Source: Brevibacillus sp. (GTDB lineage Bacteria; Bacillota; Bacilli; Brevibacillales; Brevibacillaceae). From it: a stretch of DNA of 64,000 bases. Every line of letters begins with the position of its first letter. Within the stretch, counting starts at the first letter, position 1. Where the stretch lies: the NCBI GenBank assembly GCA_017656235.1, contig JACDOF010000012.1:1-64000 (forward strand), read 5' to 3'. Position numbers and translations under genes: made by a program. This document shows, piece by piece, positions 1 to 10,192 of the stretch. Below the pieces are notes generated by a model. It was not told the origin of the DNA. It made no database searches and worked only from the letters and a program-made list of their open reading frames with translations.

Positions 1-52
1 GGTGGGTCAGTTCTAAACCGGCGATGGTGGGTCAAAATAAAGTCGGCGTTGA
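1..52 (-). mobile_element. Probable terminus of an IS21-family element that continues outside the window
   Basis: Repeated ggtgggtca...gccggcg motifs ending ...ttgaca (reverse complement TGTCAACGCCGAC...), typical of IS21-type ends; the adjacent IS30 transposase ORF is truncated here. Confidence 0.55.
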
Positions 53-783
53 CAACCATACGAATCCTTGAGCTTCTGCATAGCGTTCTTCACGCTCTCT
101 GCTGTCTTTCGATCGATCTTAAGGATATACTCTATGCGTGATTTGCGCTCCGTTAAGGTGAGAAGAACGGCCCCCTTCTTACGAGAACCTAGTACGGTGT
201 CGATCTCCCAATGACCGAATTCCTCACGCTCATCAATATGTGCTGGACGCTGCTCAATGCTTGTTCCGAGAACCTTCTTATGCTGTCGTATGCGGTTCTT
301 TTTCGTACATCGCGATACTTTCAAAGGGAGGTCGATGTTCTTCACGGGAAGCAAACCAAGATCGATATAATGATATAGCGTTTTGGTGCAAATCCTGGCA
401 TTCTCGAAGCGCTTCTGAGCCTTCACATAGCCGCATATGGCGTCAGGTGACCAATGCTGTTTTTGCATCTTCTCTACAGCAAACCGGATGAATTCAGACG
501 CTTCTGCGAGCTTGTACCTAGCGCCACACCGAGAACGGTTCTTTTCATAGACGGCTTGTCCAGTGTCAGGGAAATAAACAGTATGCTCCGTTAGATCCGG
601 TCGCCTCTGTGTGACGCTGCCTCGTTTGAGTTCCCGTGAAATGGTTGACTTGTGGCAGCCAATCTCATCAGCGATAGCTTGTAACGTTTTGCCTTGTTTT
701 TGAAGTGCGCTAATTTTACCACGATCAAATGCTGTAAGATGTGCAAAGGTTCGTTTCTCTGTGTTATGATGGGAGCGAGCCAT
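13..783 (-). pseudogene. IS30-family transposase, C-terminally truncated
   Basis: HTH 'GKTLQAIADEIGCHKSTISRELKR' and DDE part 'GHWEIDTVLGSRKKGAVLLTLTERKSR'; the C-terminus is lost at the IS21-like end. Confidence 0.85.
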
Positions 784-904
784 TGGTAATTCCTCCTGCT
801 TTGGATTGGTTTGGTAGACCTAATCCTTATTTCGGAATTACCGTGGCTTTTATTGATATTTATTGTTGCATTTGATTTTACAATGAACCGTTTATTTTTA
901 ACAA

Positions 905-1629
905 CTAACAATTTCCAAATATGGTTTGACGGTGTTTGAGCCGATAACTGTCTCCAGTTAGATGAATTACCTCACTTCGGTGAAGAATACGATCCAGAAT
1001 AGCGGTGGTGACAGCCGGATCCCCAAGCAGTTCTCCCCAATCTTCCGGTCCCTTGTTCGATGTAAGGATGATAGAGGCTTGTCCATACAACTTGTTAATC
1101 AATTGGAAGAACAGATGGGCTTCCTGTCGATCCAGTGCCATAAACATCAGATCATCGAGAATCACCAAGTCGGATCGAACGATCCGATTCACACGCAGTT
1201 TCGCATTCCGAGAAATCTCTTGTGTTTTCAGCAACTGCAGGAGCTGATCCATGGTAACGAAGCTGACGTTGTACCCTTGATTTAGTGCCTCATGTCAACG
1301 CCCAATGCGATCGCCAGATGCGTTTTTCCTACGCCAGGCGGCCCTAGGAACAGCAGGTTGTAATGCTGTTCCAGCCAAATCAGTTCTCGAAGTTGTTGCA
1401 GCTGTCGCTGTCCGAGGGACGGCTGTTGATCAACTCGGAATTCATCAAGGGTTTTCAGTTCTGGAAAAGCTGCACGTTTATATCGGCGGGCAAATTGTTT
1501 TTCTTCTCGCTTTTTCAATTCGTATGAAAGAACACGCTGTAAACACTGGCGGTAACTCCACTGTTTTAAGCTTCCATCAGAAGCTCGTCCAGTGCTTGAG
1601 CGGCTGCGGTTAACTGTAGTGCGCTGCAT
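905..1629 (-). pseudogene. istB: IS21-family helper ATPase IstB, frameshifted
   Basis: Two ORFs (1282-1629 with Walker A 'FLGPPGVGKTHLA'; 905-1252 'LVILDDLMFM...ILTSNKGPEDWGELLGDP') in different frames, broken around 1253-1295. Confidence 0.85.
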
Positions 1630-1657
1630 ACCGATTTAAGTTCCATCGTCACTTCAC

Positions 1658-3235
1658 TCATCGCACTCCCTCCAGGATTGCTTGGTATACTTCAAACGGA
1701 CGAACTTGAGGCTTTATTTTCAATTTTTGCTGCTGGGGCTCGTCCAACAATCGAATGTTTGTCTGAATGGTTGGTTCTACACGGGTCGTTTTTTGTTCAG
1801 CAAAATGGTGCAACGCGTCTACAAAATCTGTAGCCTGATAGAGTTGATGTTTTACACAATAGGCCAGCGCTTTTGCAAGCGCATCCGCATCTGTGTCTTT
1901 GGCGTGCTTATCGATCCACTGCAACTGATCCCGAATGTAACGTGGTTTCCGTTCTCGGATCATGGTCAGATAGGATCGGGCTTGTATCGGGTCGGGAAAC
2001 CGGGCCGCTACATGTTCCATATAGGTGTCAATTCCTTTGGAACGATCTCGGGCATGGTTCGTGTTTTTGATGAGCTTCCCTTTACCGGAATACACCGGAT
2101 GACGAGCTAATTCCTCACCGGTTTCCGGATGGAACGCCACCAACTGCTTATCCGACGTCACCCTGATCTCCACGAAAGTATCCGGACCCGTGTAGGTTCC
2201 AAGCGGCAGCGAGTACCGGTTCCCCTGAAAGACAACGGTATTGTCTTTTCGCACCCGTCTTGTTATACTGGGGGCACATTCGGTTTGTATTTTTTCGGGA
2301 ACCGGTAGAAGGTAGCATCGCTCTTCGGCGAACACCTCTGCCGGTATTTTTTTCGTTGTATGATGCATCCGCCCATTTCCGGTTCGGTTCAACCAAGCGA
2401 TACAGTCTTCGTTCCAGCGGTCGATGTGGGTAAACGTCCGATGGCGCGCGAAGTTGTTTTTTACGAAACCGACAACGTTTTCCACTCGACCCTTGCTTTC
2501 TGGATCCTGCTTACGGCACATGCGAATCTGGAATCCACGCTGTCGAACGTAGGAGGCGAATTGGGCCGTAAGGATCAGATCTCCGTGGTTTTCGCTGACG
2601 AGGAGCAAATGATCCTGATCATAGACGATTTCGCGTGTCATTCCGCCGAAAAATGTGAAGCTGTTCTCGTGACAGCGAATCACGTCTGCAGTGGTGAACG
2701 GCCGATCTTGCCATTCCACGTATTTGTGCCTGGAATGGGATAAAACGAACGTGATACACCATAATCGTACGGGATGTCCATAAAGATCACGGGTTTTCGT
2801 TTCACCGAAGTCTACCTGCATTTGCTGTCCCATAGGCGGATCTTCGACCGCCTCATATTGGCGCATCGGTTTGCTTTTCGGCAACCCATACTGCTCACGC
2901 AAGCGCCGGACAAAGTTCCGAACGGTACTCTCGCAAACATCGGTGCCCAAGTTTCGTTCCTTCAACCAATCATGAATCTGAGCGGCTGACAAATCGGGAT
3001 ATTCTCGCAGCCACTGAACAATTTGGGACTTAACCGGATCCAACTTCTTTCCTCGCGTCTTCACCGATTCGATAAAGGCCTGCATCTCTTCTGGTGACAT
3101 ATTCATATATTTGTACACAGTATTTCGCGAGATGTTTAATTTGCGAGCGATCTGTGAAACATTGAGTCCCAACTGTTTCAGTTGATAGATTTCAATGTAC
3201 ATAGGCCACCTTTCCGTAGATTTCATTCTCCTCAC
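1658..3235 (-). CDS. istA: IS21-family transposase IstA
   Basis: 525 aa; HTH 'LNVSQIARKLNISRNTVYKYM', DDE core 'QMQVDFGETKTRD', followed by istB. Confidence 0.9.
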   Translation of the reverse strand: MRRMKSTERWPMYIEIYQLKQLGLNVSQIARKLNISRNTVYKYMNMSPEEMQAFIESVKTRGKKLDPVKSQIVQWLREYPDLSAAQIHDWLKERNLGTDVCESTVRNFVRRLREQYGLPKSKPMRQYEAVEDPPMGQQMQVDFGETKTRDLYGHPVRLWCITFVLSHSRHKYVEWQDRPFTTADVIRCHENSFTFFGGMTREIVYDQDHLLLVSENHGDLILTAQFASYVRQRGFQIRMCRKQDPESKGRVENVVGFVKNNFARHRTFTHIDRWNEDCIAWLNRTGNGRMHHTTKKIPAEVFAEERCYLLPVPEKIQTECAPSITRRVRKDNTVVFQGNRYSLPLGTYTGPDTFVEIRVTSDKQLVAFHPETGEELARHPVYSGKGKLIKNTNHARDRSKGIDTYMEHVAARFPDPIQARSYLTMIRERKPRYIRDQLQWIDKHAKDTDADALAKALAYCVKHQLYQATDFVDALHHFAEQKTTRVEPTIQTNIRLLDEPQQQKLKIKPQVRPFEVYQAILEGVR

Positions 3236-3239
3236 CCAA

Positions 3240-3341
3240 AGCTGAAAATTTCCAGCTCTATTATATCGGGTAAGGGAAAAGCAGGAAAAATGTGATCAGA
3301 GTTATTTCGTATTTCATGTTAATTTTAGTTTAGCGGTTACA
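3240..3341 (-). mobile_element. IS21 terminal region (istA side), end at about 3341
   Basis: Reverse complement begins TGTAACCGCTAAACTAAAATTAACATG; abuts truncated IS3 sequence exactly at 3342. Confidence 0.6.
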
Positions 3342-3821
3342 ACGAAAACCAAAAGGATCGGGAATCATGGACAATTTGGTGAAAGTTGTCGGTTGGGCAA
3401 TGAACACCCGAATGACCGAACAGTTGGGGATAGACGCCTTTTTGCAAGCCGTTGGAAGGGAACGCCCGTCAGCAGGACTGATTGTACATACGGATCGAGG
3501 TTCGCAATATACAAGCCGACGTTACCAAAGCACCTTGGCAGCACATGGAGCCATCCTCAGCATGTCCCGCTTGGGAGATCCATATGACAATGCCGTGATG
3601 GAGAGCTTTTACAAAACGTTAAAACGCGAACGGATGCCGGAAACAAGAAAGTTCACCAATGAAAAGGAAGCACGAAATGCAGTCTTCGAGTACATCGAAA
3701 TGTTTTATAATACGAAAAGAATGCATTCCGCATTGGGTTATATGAGCCCAGTGGAGTATGAAAAACAACATTCATAACCGATTGGTCTTAACTTCGTGTA
3801 AAGTAAATTAGGGCAAGTCCA
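3342..3821 (+). mobile_element. IS3-family (IS150 group) fragment: C-terminal OrfB integrase core plus right end
   Basis: 'HTDRGSQYTSRRY...DNAVMESFYKTLKRE' in ORF 3367-3777; right end ...aaattagggcaagtcca; nearly identical inverted copy at 18077-18555. Confidence 0.88.
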
Positions 3822-4097
3822 AGGATTTGGCATACTTTTTCTCCGCATATGCCCACGGTACCAACTGAGCCAGCTTGACCCAGCGATTTTCTTTATTCAA
3901 CTTGCCGCCAAACGGCAAGAAAAAGTCATCGGGAAGAAGCAATTGATTTTCACGATGAGAAAGAAATTCGTACATGCAAATCCGCTCCATGTGCAAGGAA
4001 TTTGAAGGGAAATCGTCGATTTCCTTGCACATAACTTCGATGATAGCCTGGCAAAACCCTTGTCGTTTCTCAGTTTTTGATTCGTTCAGCAAGCCCT
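3822..4097 (-). mobile_element. 5' fragment (terminal repeat plus N-terminal transposase) of an IS5-type element
   Basis: 'DDFFLPFGGKLNKENRWVKLAQLVPWAYAEKKYAKSL'; terminal repeat gggcttgctgaacg (reverse complement at about 4097), resembling ggggttgctgaacg at about 16365. Confidence 0.65.
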
Positions 4098-4174
4098 AAT
4101 TTGAGTCCGCAGATATTCATTGGTTGACATTTAGACTTTCTGAGAACTAGTGAACCTAAAATCGAAGCCTTTTT

Positions 4175-4807
4175 CTAATCGACAATTGCGTTCTTAATAA
4201 TATGGGATAGCTCCCGGTGAGCATCCACTAACCATGGGTGCACTACTTTCAAAGTATTTCTTCTTTGCCACAAATAATCTATATAAGAAAATGCAGCGTG
4301 TTCCAACGAGATTTTAAGTTGGCTTTTTAACTCTTCAATATATGGTGGCAGTCCTGGCTGGTCCCATTCGATTTTATCTGCAACAAATACCACCAAGTCC
4401 ATTTTCGAGAAGTTTGCTTTTAGGGTAGTATGACACTCAATAGCGCTCAAGACATCAGTATCCTTCACTCCGAAAATACTCTCTGCCATCACTCTTGATA
4501 TCTTTTGATGAATGATCATCTGAAACCGTTCTTCCTCAGGCAAAACAGAAATCCCAAGGGCGTTTGCGACAAAGCTCCGCTCATTGTGCGGTATAACTGC
4601 ACTCACATCATGAAGCAAGCCAGCGTGTTCAGCATGATCGGGATCAACACCGAATGTCATCGCTAATCGCCTGGCCATTTTGCCCACTCGCACCGAATGT
4701 TTTGCCGTCTCTACATGTTTGTTAGTCACTAAAAAATCATAGACATCTTTCTTTAGATCATTGGTAATTTTAAAAGGCTGAATATAACTCCACAATATGC
4801 TATGCAT
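4175..4807 (-). CDS. HD-domain (YqeK-like) hydrolase
   Basis: 'HSVRVGKMARRLA...HAGLLHDVSAVIP' HD motif; in-frame start MHSILW near 4807 overlaps the upstream gene. Confidence 0.75.
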   Translation of the reverse strand: MHSILWSYIQPFKITNDLKKDVYDFLVTNKHVETAKHSVRVGKMARRLAMTFGVDPDHAEHAGLLHDVSAVIPHNERSFVANALGISVLPEEERFQMIIHQKISRVMAESIFGVKDTDVLSAIECHTTLKANFSKMDLVVFVADKIEWDQPGLPPYIEELKSQLKISLEHAAFSYIDYLWQRRNTLKVVHPWLVDAHRELSHIIKNAIVD

Positions 4808-5864
4808 ATTTGCCTCCCTTGACTGTTTTTTTCTTAGCGACAGAAAAGAGTTCATTCGCTGCGGTGTGAATGAGCATCATGAGAGCAACCAAACGCCGTT
4901 CTCCCCCAGATTTATAACCGAAAGGGAGACTAGCAATGAGATCGCAACAAACCATCGCGTAAACCCGCAACTCTGCATTTGGAAAACCAATATGAGCAAT
5001 TGTGCTTGAAAGAAGTTTTTGAAAACAATGGACCATATCATCGCGATCAAACCCTTGTATCTTAAATGACTCAACTGAAAGTGTTTCCGAATCTATTTTG
5101 TAATCAACTGAAAACTGATTATCCTCAATCCAATCAAACCCATACAGGAAAGCTCTTCCAAGCTTACAAACATCTAAAATTGGATCGTGCAATACGTGAA
5201 ACCCCTTCGGATCAACGAACTTATACTCTCCCAATGATTCTGTGCTAATTAATAGATGAGACGGACCTAACTGCCCGTGAGTAGTACATACAAACTCAGG
5301 AACAAGAAACTCTTTTAGCTCCCGTATGATCCTCATAGTTTTATGGATCGGATTCTCAGTCTGTTCCCCGTTAACAATCAAAGTATTCTCCAACCATCCT
5401 CCATGATCTTTCATAAGACTTTGAGTCTCCCGCAGTCGATTAAAACATCGTTCAAAATACTGTTTCTCAACATAATCCATCGAGGCTTCACTCTTCGTAA
5501 ACGCATGAATATTTTGATGGACATGCGTGATAACACTCTTAAGTTGAGCTTCTACAAACTCATTTATTCCTTGATAAATCATAATGTCCTTCAAGCTTGG
5601 ATATCTGCACATTTCCATAGTCATTGAATAGGGTTTCTTTTCAGTTTGATATCCGAGCAAACGTGGGAAGTACCGCTGCAAATGCTCCGGTAATTGTGAG
5701 TAGAACTCAATTTGTTCCAGTAATTCGGCCTCCCCACTTTCAGTTGCTATTTTCTCTACAAAATAAGCATTACCCATTTTTATAAAAAATACGGTGCTTT
5801 GGGGCCCATTTATCACCCCCAATATATTTTTTTCACTTAGATTTCCTAACTTTTCTGCCACCAA
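4800..5864 (-). CDS. APH/choline-kinase-like phosphotransferase
   Basis: 'THGQLGPSHLLI' and 'KFVDPKGF' resemble the Brenner HGDLxxxN and DPxG motifs. Confidence 0.6.
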   Translation of the reverse strand: MVAEKLGNLSEKNILGVINGPQSTVFFIKMGNAYFVEKIATESGEAELLEQIEFYSQLPEHLQRYFPRLLGYQTEKKPYSMTMEMCRYPSLKDIMIYQGINEFVEAQLKSVITHVHQNIHAFTKSEASMDYVEKQYFERCFNRLRETQSLMKDHGGWLENTLIVNGEQTENPIHKTMRIIRELKEFLVPEFVCTTHGQLGPSHLLISTESLGEYKFVDPKGFHVLHDPILDVCKLGRAFLYGFDWIEDNQFSVDYKIDSETLSVESFKIQGFDRDDMVHCFQKLLSSTIAHIGFPNAELRVYAMVCCDLIASLPFGYKSGGERRLVALMMLIHTAANELFSVAKKKTVKGGKYA

Positions 5865-6789
5865 ACCAAACCCCTCCTGTCAAATACTTGTATACTGCTA
5901 TCCATGTCGTAAAGGGATAGAACCAGAACCAAATCGGACTAAATAAAAACGTAAACGCAGGAAGCGGTGTAGCACCATAAATTAATTGTCCAATTACTGC
6001 TACTGCTAATACGAATATTGTCAATCCACCCGCATACAATCCTGCCAGCTTTGGAGATATAGTTAAAAGAACTAAGAAAATCGGTAATACTAGGGCATAT
6101 AGAGTAAATCGAAACGGAAATGCTAAATTTTCATAAGCATATCGAATTCTTTGCTCAAAAAACTTTCTAACTGATATTTTCTGTGTAGCTTCAAGTGCAA
6201 TATCCTTGACAAATCCAATGGAATATCCTTTTTTTCTCAACATTTCTTCCATGACGAATTCATCAAACAAGGCATCTCGATTTGGAAAACCAGCCCTCAT
6301 TAATTGCTCCTTTCTAAAGGCGAGATGCCCACAATACTGCTTCCGGCGATCCAAAATATTGACGACAAACATTCCGCACATGTCGACAAGGACTGAGCAA
6401 GAGTATCGATCAAACTTCGGCATCATTTTAAAACAATCGTATTTATCGAAATACTCATACACTTTAATCAAGGTTCCTCTTGTGATACGGTAGTGGTCGT
6501 CTATCAAAAGAATTCTATCATATTTGACGTAATCCATTGCTGCGTAAATACCGTTCAGTTTATCATTATCACCTGTTCGATCGCGAGGGACAAAGTGCAC
6601 AATATTGCTAAACTGTCGAAACCGATTGTTCATGTAACAATAGGTTTTTTTATCACTTTCATCGGCGATAACAATTTGACAATCATCATTTTGAAGCTCT
6701 TTTCCCAATGAAGTGACATAAGAAACGAATTCATCTAAGTGCATCTCAATATAATTCAATTTAATTGGGATAACCACGGAAATCTTCAT
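5833..6789 (-). CDS. GT2-type glycosyltransferase with C-terminal TM segments
   Basis: 'MKISVVIPIKLN...YDRILLIDDHYRITRGTL'; hydrophobic C-terminus. Confidence 0.75.
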   Translation of the reverse strand: MKISVVIPIKLNYIEMHLDEFVSYVTSLGKELQNDDCQIVIADESDKKTYCYMNNRFRQFSNIVHFVPRDRTGDNDKLNGIYAAMDYVKYDRILLIDDHYRITRGTLIKVYEYFDKYDCFKMMPKFDRYSCSVLVDMCGMFVVNILDRRKQYCGHLAFRKEQLMRAGFPNRDALFDEFVMEEMLRKKGYSIGFVKDIALEATQKISVRKFFEQRIRYAYENLAFPFRFTLYALVLPIFLVLLTISPKLAGLYAGGLTIFVLAVAVIGQLIYGATPLPAFTFLFSPIWFWFYPFTTWIAVYKYLTGGVWFGGRKVRKSK

Positions 6790-7760
6790 TTTCCTTCCCT
6801 TCTCACAACTCCAGTTAAGCAATGAATCGAACCTCCCCCCTTCATTAGTTCAGCGACATCTATCTCAATACAATTCACCCCACAAGCTCGGTATTTACTA
6901 ATCGCATCATTAGCTCCCTTGTTGATGAGGATCGTTTCGTTGTTAATACATACAAAGTTAATTGACATCTTCTCATCTACTTCATTAATATTTGATAGCT
7001 CGATTATCGAGTATCCATGCCGTTTCAAAGTTGAATAGATCTCATACGATGCTCTTCTCGGTACTAGAGCAGCATATCTAGAGTTGATTAAGTTGAAAAC
7101 TCCGTCCAAGTGACCACAGCCATACGTTGATTGAATGATTTTGATCTCCGAAACACCTTGTAACTTCAACAAATAAGAAACAAAATCAACTGCTTCGTGA
7201 TTGGTTCGCAGGCCTACACCCAAAAAAGCTAGATCAGGATTCACCAATACAATATCTGGACCTTCCAAGAACATATTGCTGTGTGCACAAGCAATAATTG
7301 GTATCTCTAGATCCGCTAGTGTCTTTGAAACTATTTGCTCTTCGCCAGAACGAACTTCAGAAGCTAGTCGAGATACAATGGCACCTTGGGGAGTCATCGT
7401 GAAAGTATCGCGAACATAGATGATGTTCGGGAATTCATTTGCTTTTTCATCCTCAATATAATCTACTGTAACTCCGTTATCTCGATAAGTTTCTACGAGA
7501 AGATCATGCTGATAACGGGCTTTGTCAGGGTCCATTCGGGAAGTCCAAAGTACTGCATCTACATCTACAATATTTTCGATCTCTTTTCCAGGTCGCCGAA
7601 GTAACACGTGTTTTAGCGTATCTGTCTCTGAAAGCACTCCGCACTTCCTCCAAATTTTTCCTAGTTCATCAATATGATTATTGGTACGTTCTACCCAACC
7701 TAGTCCACCATGTGCAGAATCAACCACTTGATACATTCCAATCATCTCCTCTGGAAACAA
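6786..7760 (-). CDS. Arginine deiminase / DDAH / amidinotransferase-fold enzyme
   Basis: 'FPNIIYVRDTFTMTPQGAIVSRLASEVR', 'YGCGHLDGVFNLI', C-terminal catalytic-type Cys in 'MKGGGSIHCLTGVVRR'. Confidence 0.8.
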   Translation of the reverse strand: MFPEEMIGMYQVVDSAHGGLGWVERTNNHIDELGKIWRKCGVLSETDTLKHVLLRRPGKEIENIVDVDAVLWTSRMDPDKARYQHDLLVETYRDNGVTVDYIEDEKANEFPNIIYVRDTFTMTPQGAIVSRLASEVRSGEEQIVSKTLADLEIPIIACAHSNMFLEGPDIVLVNPDLAFLGVGLRTNHEAVDFVSYLLKLQGVSEIKIIQSTYGCGHLDGVFNLINSRYAALVPRRASYEIYSTLKRHGYSIIELSNINEVDEKMSINFVCINNETILINKGANDAISKYRACGVNCIEIDVAELMKGGGSIHCLTGVVRREGK

Positions 7761-7790
7761 AACTGGTTATTAGCAACTTTTATACTATTT

Positions 7791-8594
7791 TTATGTCCTG
7801 TATTGTAAGATTTTTTTGATTGCATCATGCACTCCGTCTTCAACACAGGAATGTTTTAAAGTGAATGAAGCAATTTTTTTAACATCAGAATTAGCGTTCG
7901 CCATAGCAAAGCTAATTCCAGAAATTTTAAACATATCAATATCGTTGTCACTGTCACCAATGGAGGCAATCTCCCCCCCCTTAATGCCTAATTGTTTCGC
8001 CAGCCAAAGTAATGAATCTCCCTTATTTGCTTTTTCATGAAGAATCTCAATATCACTTGGAGCCGTGCTGGTCACTGTTAAACTTTTAATCTTGCTAAGT
8101 TCTCCCTTCAATGTTTGTTTTAATTCCGGGTCTAATTGAACAAGCACTATTTTCAAAATCTTGTAAGAGTCTAGTAGTAAAGGAAGACTCTTTGGTAAAT
8201 CCACTCGAAAATAATCCTCGGATGTGTAGACAACAATTGGTGCAAGATTATAATTTTTAATCCTTTCACAAATAGAATAAATTTGTGATCTCTCCAAGTA
8301 TATTTTCCGGATTGTTTCACCATTGTGAATCCTGACATCTGCCCCACCTACAGTGACCATAGCAAGTTTAAGTTTCAGATCTTTTGTCATTTTTACTGCT
8401 TGGTCATAGGAACGGCCAGTTGCTATCACCACTTCGAGACCATTCGAAACGGCTTCACGAATGGTTTCAATATTCCTAACTGTTATCGTCTTATCAGGTC
8501 TAATTAATGTCCCATCGAGATCTATTGAAATTAGTTTTATATGTTCCACAAAAGTCACCTGCCAAATTTTTAGGCTAAATGAACAGGTTGACAT
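7791..8594 (-). CDS. Cof-type HAD hydrolase
   Basis: 'LISIDLDGTLIRPDKTI' and 'IASIGDSDNDIDMFKISG'. Confidence 0.85.
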   Translation of the reverse strand: MSTCSFSLKIWQVTFVEHIKLISIDLDGTLIRPDKTITVRNIETIREAVSNGLEVVIATGRSYDQAVKMTKDLKLKLAMVTVGGADVRIHNGETIRKIYLERSQIYSICERIKNYNLAPIVVYTSEDYFRVDLPKSLPLLLDSYKILKIVLVQLDPELKQTLKGELSKIKSLTVTSTAPSDIEILHEKANKGDSLLWLAKQLGIKGGEIASIGDSDNDIDMFKISGISFAMANANSDVKKIASFTLKHSCVEDGVHDAIKKILQYRT

Positions 8595-10156
8595 CGTAGA
8601 ATCCTACAATTTTCTGTATCGGTCAATAAGATATCCCCTGATTTAGAGATGATCAACCATCTCGGGTAGCACAAGTTTTCAATTACTGCCGTTGAGTCCG
8701 GATAAATAATAGGAACCTCATACCCATGCCATTGATTTGAGCGTTTTTCTATGTATACGATACGATGATTTTGGGAGTCGAGTACTAAAAAACCGTTCTC
8801 ATAACGTATAGCAAATCTAGGGCGGTTAAATTGATCCACTTTATTTTCTGGGGTTATAAAAGTTGAAACACTTTCTTCTTCGCCATTTCTATAAATAATG
8901 CGAATTTGTGAATTACCTGTATTTGAAATAACAATTCCATCCTCAAAGTATTTTGCTGAATGAGGATCAGTTAAATCAGACCACATTCTTGAGAGTTTTC
9001 CACATCTATAGACTTCCACAACAGAATTCGAATCTGATAGACTAATGAGTATCCGCTGTCCATCCTCACTAAGTTCAATATCATGAGGATCTTTGATCTG
9101 ATAATCATCATTTGTCGTAATAACATGCTTGATTTCAAACGTCAGAGAATTTGCGAAAATGACTCTGTTGTTGAGTCCATCTGCAATAATTATCTCGGAA
9201 TTTTCAATATCTAATCTCACACATCTTGGCCAATTAATGTTCAAGGAATAGTTGTTGTTATCAATCACACGTAGTGTCTTTGTAGTTTCAGGATTTATTT
9301 GTAGTATGTTACTTTTGTGGGTATTCGCAAGAAGTAAGCTCCCATCTGGTAATTCCTGAATTGAGCGAGGATATGTAAATGCTAGTTCCCTTACCAATGG
9401 TGTACCAAGTTCGAACAGTTTCTCCTTAGACTTTGAAACTAATATAATACGGTGATTCTTTGAATCTGCAATGTAGGTGTTTCCATTGGGTAATCTTCTT
9501 GCACATGTAGGTTTCCATACAAGACCTGGACCAGCGCCCAATCTACCTTCAATTCCGTATTGCCAAACAATATCACCATTCTCATTAACCTCTAAAACCC
9601 TAGAATTAATTGTATCAGCAATCAGTACAGTATTTGATTCTTTCAAGAATAGCGAAAACATTGGTACGCATAGTTTTTTTCCTTCACCTGGGCATCTATC
9701 CACTCCGAAGGACCACAATACCTTACCTTCCGGAGAAACTAATACGACCATATGTCGCTTTGTTAAAGTGATAAGAGCATTTTCCCCAATTAATTGAATC
9801 GTTCTTGGATAAATTTGGGCTTCAAACTCAAAGGTATATGTTTTATCTCCTCCATAAATATGAATTGCTTTCTCTACTGAGACTTCAAATATGTCGATTC
9901 CATATTCGAGTGCATTACCTTCCTCATTTAGAATGATTGGGCCTCTGCTATCGAAATCTCCGATGTCTCGACGAGGAGCATCCTTTATAGAACCATCGGT
10001 GTAGTAACGATGTCCTGTCCCTTGTATTCCTTCAAGGATATATGTTATACTCCCTTGCTCATCAACTTCAAAGTAGGTAGGCTCAGTAAGAACAGATCTT
10101 ACTTTCGTGGAATGTAGATAAAAGGGTCCGATTTCTTCCTTGAAATATAACTTCAT
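8570..10156 (-). CDS. NHL-repeat beta-propeller protein (intact paralog)
   Basis: 528 aa with repeats such as 'RRLPNGNTYIADSKNHRIILVS', 'IIIADGLNNRVIFA', 'ILLTDTENCRILRC'. Confidence 0.8.
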   Translation of the reverse strand: MKLYFKEEIGPFYLHSTKVRSVLTEPTYFEVDEQGSITYILEGIQGTGHRYYTDGSIKDAPRRDIGDFDSRGPIILNEEGNALEYGIDIFEVSVEKAIHIYGGDKTYTFEFEAQIYPRTIQLIGENALITLTKRHMVVLVSPEGKVLWSFGVDRCPGEGKKLCVPMFSLFLKESNTVLIADTINSRVLEVNENGDIVWQYGIEGRLGAGPGLVWKPTCARRLPNGNTYIADSKNHRIILVSKSKEKLFELGTPLVRELAFTYPRSIQELPDGSLLLANTHKSNILQINPETTKTLRVIDNNNYSLNINWPRCVRLDIENSEIIIADGLNNRVIFANSLTFEIKHVITTNDDYQIKDPHDIELSEDGQRILISLSDSNSVVEVYRCGKLSRMWSDLTDPHSAKYFEDGIVISNTGNSQIRIIYRNGEEESVSTFITPENKVDQFNRPRFAIRYENGFLVLDSQNHRIVYIEKRSNQWHGYEVPIIYPDSTAVIENLCYPRWLIISKSGDILLTDTENCRILRCQPVHLA

Positions 10157-10192
10157 TTTATTTATGCACCACCTTGTTAAATTTCATTTTCA

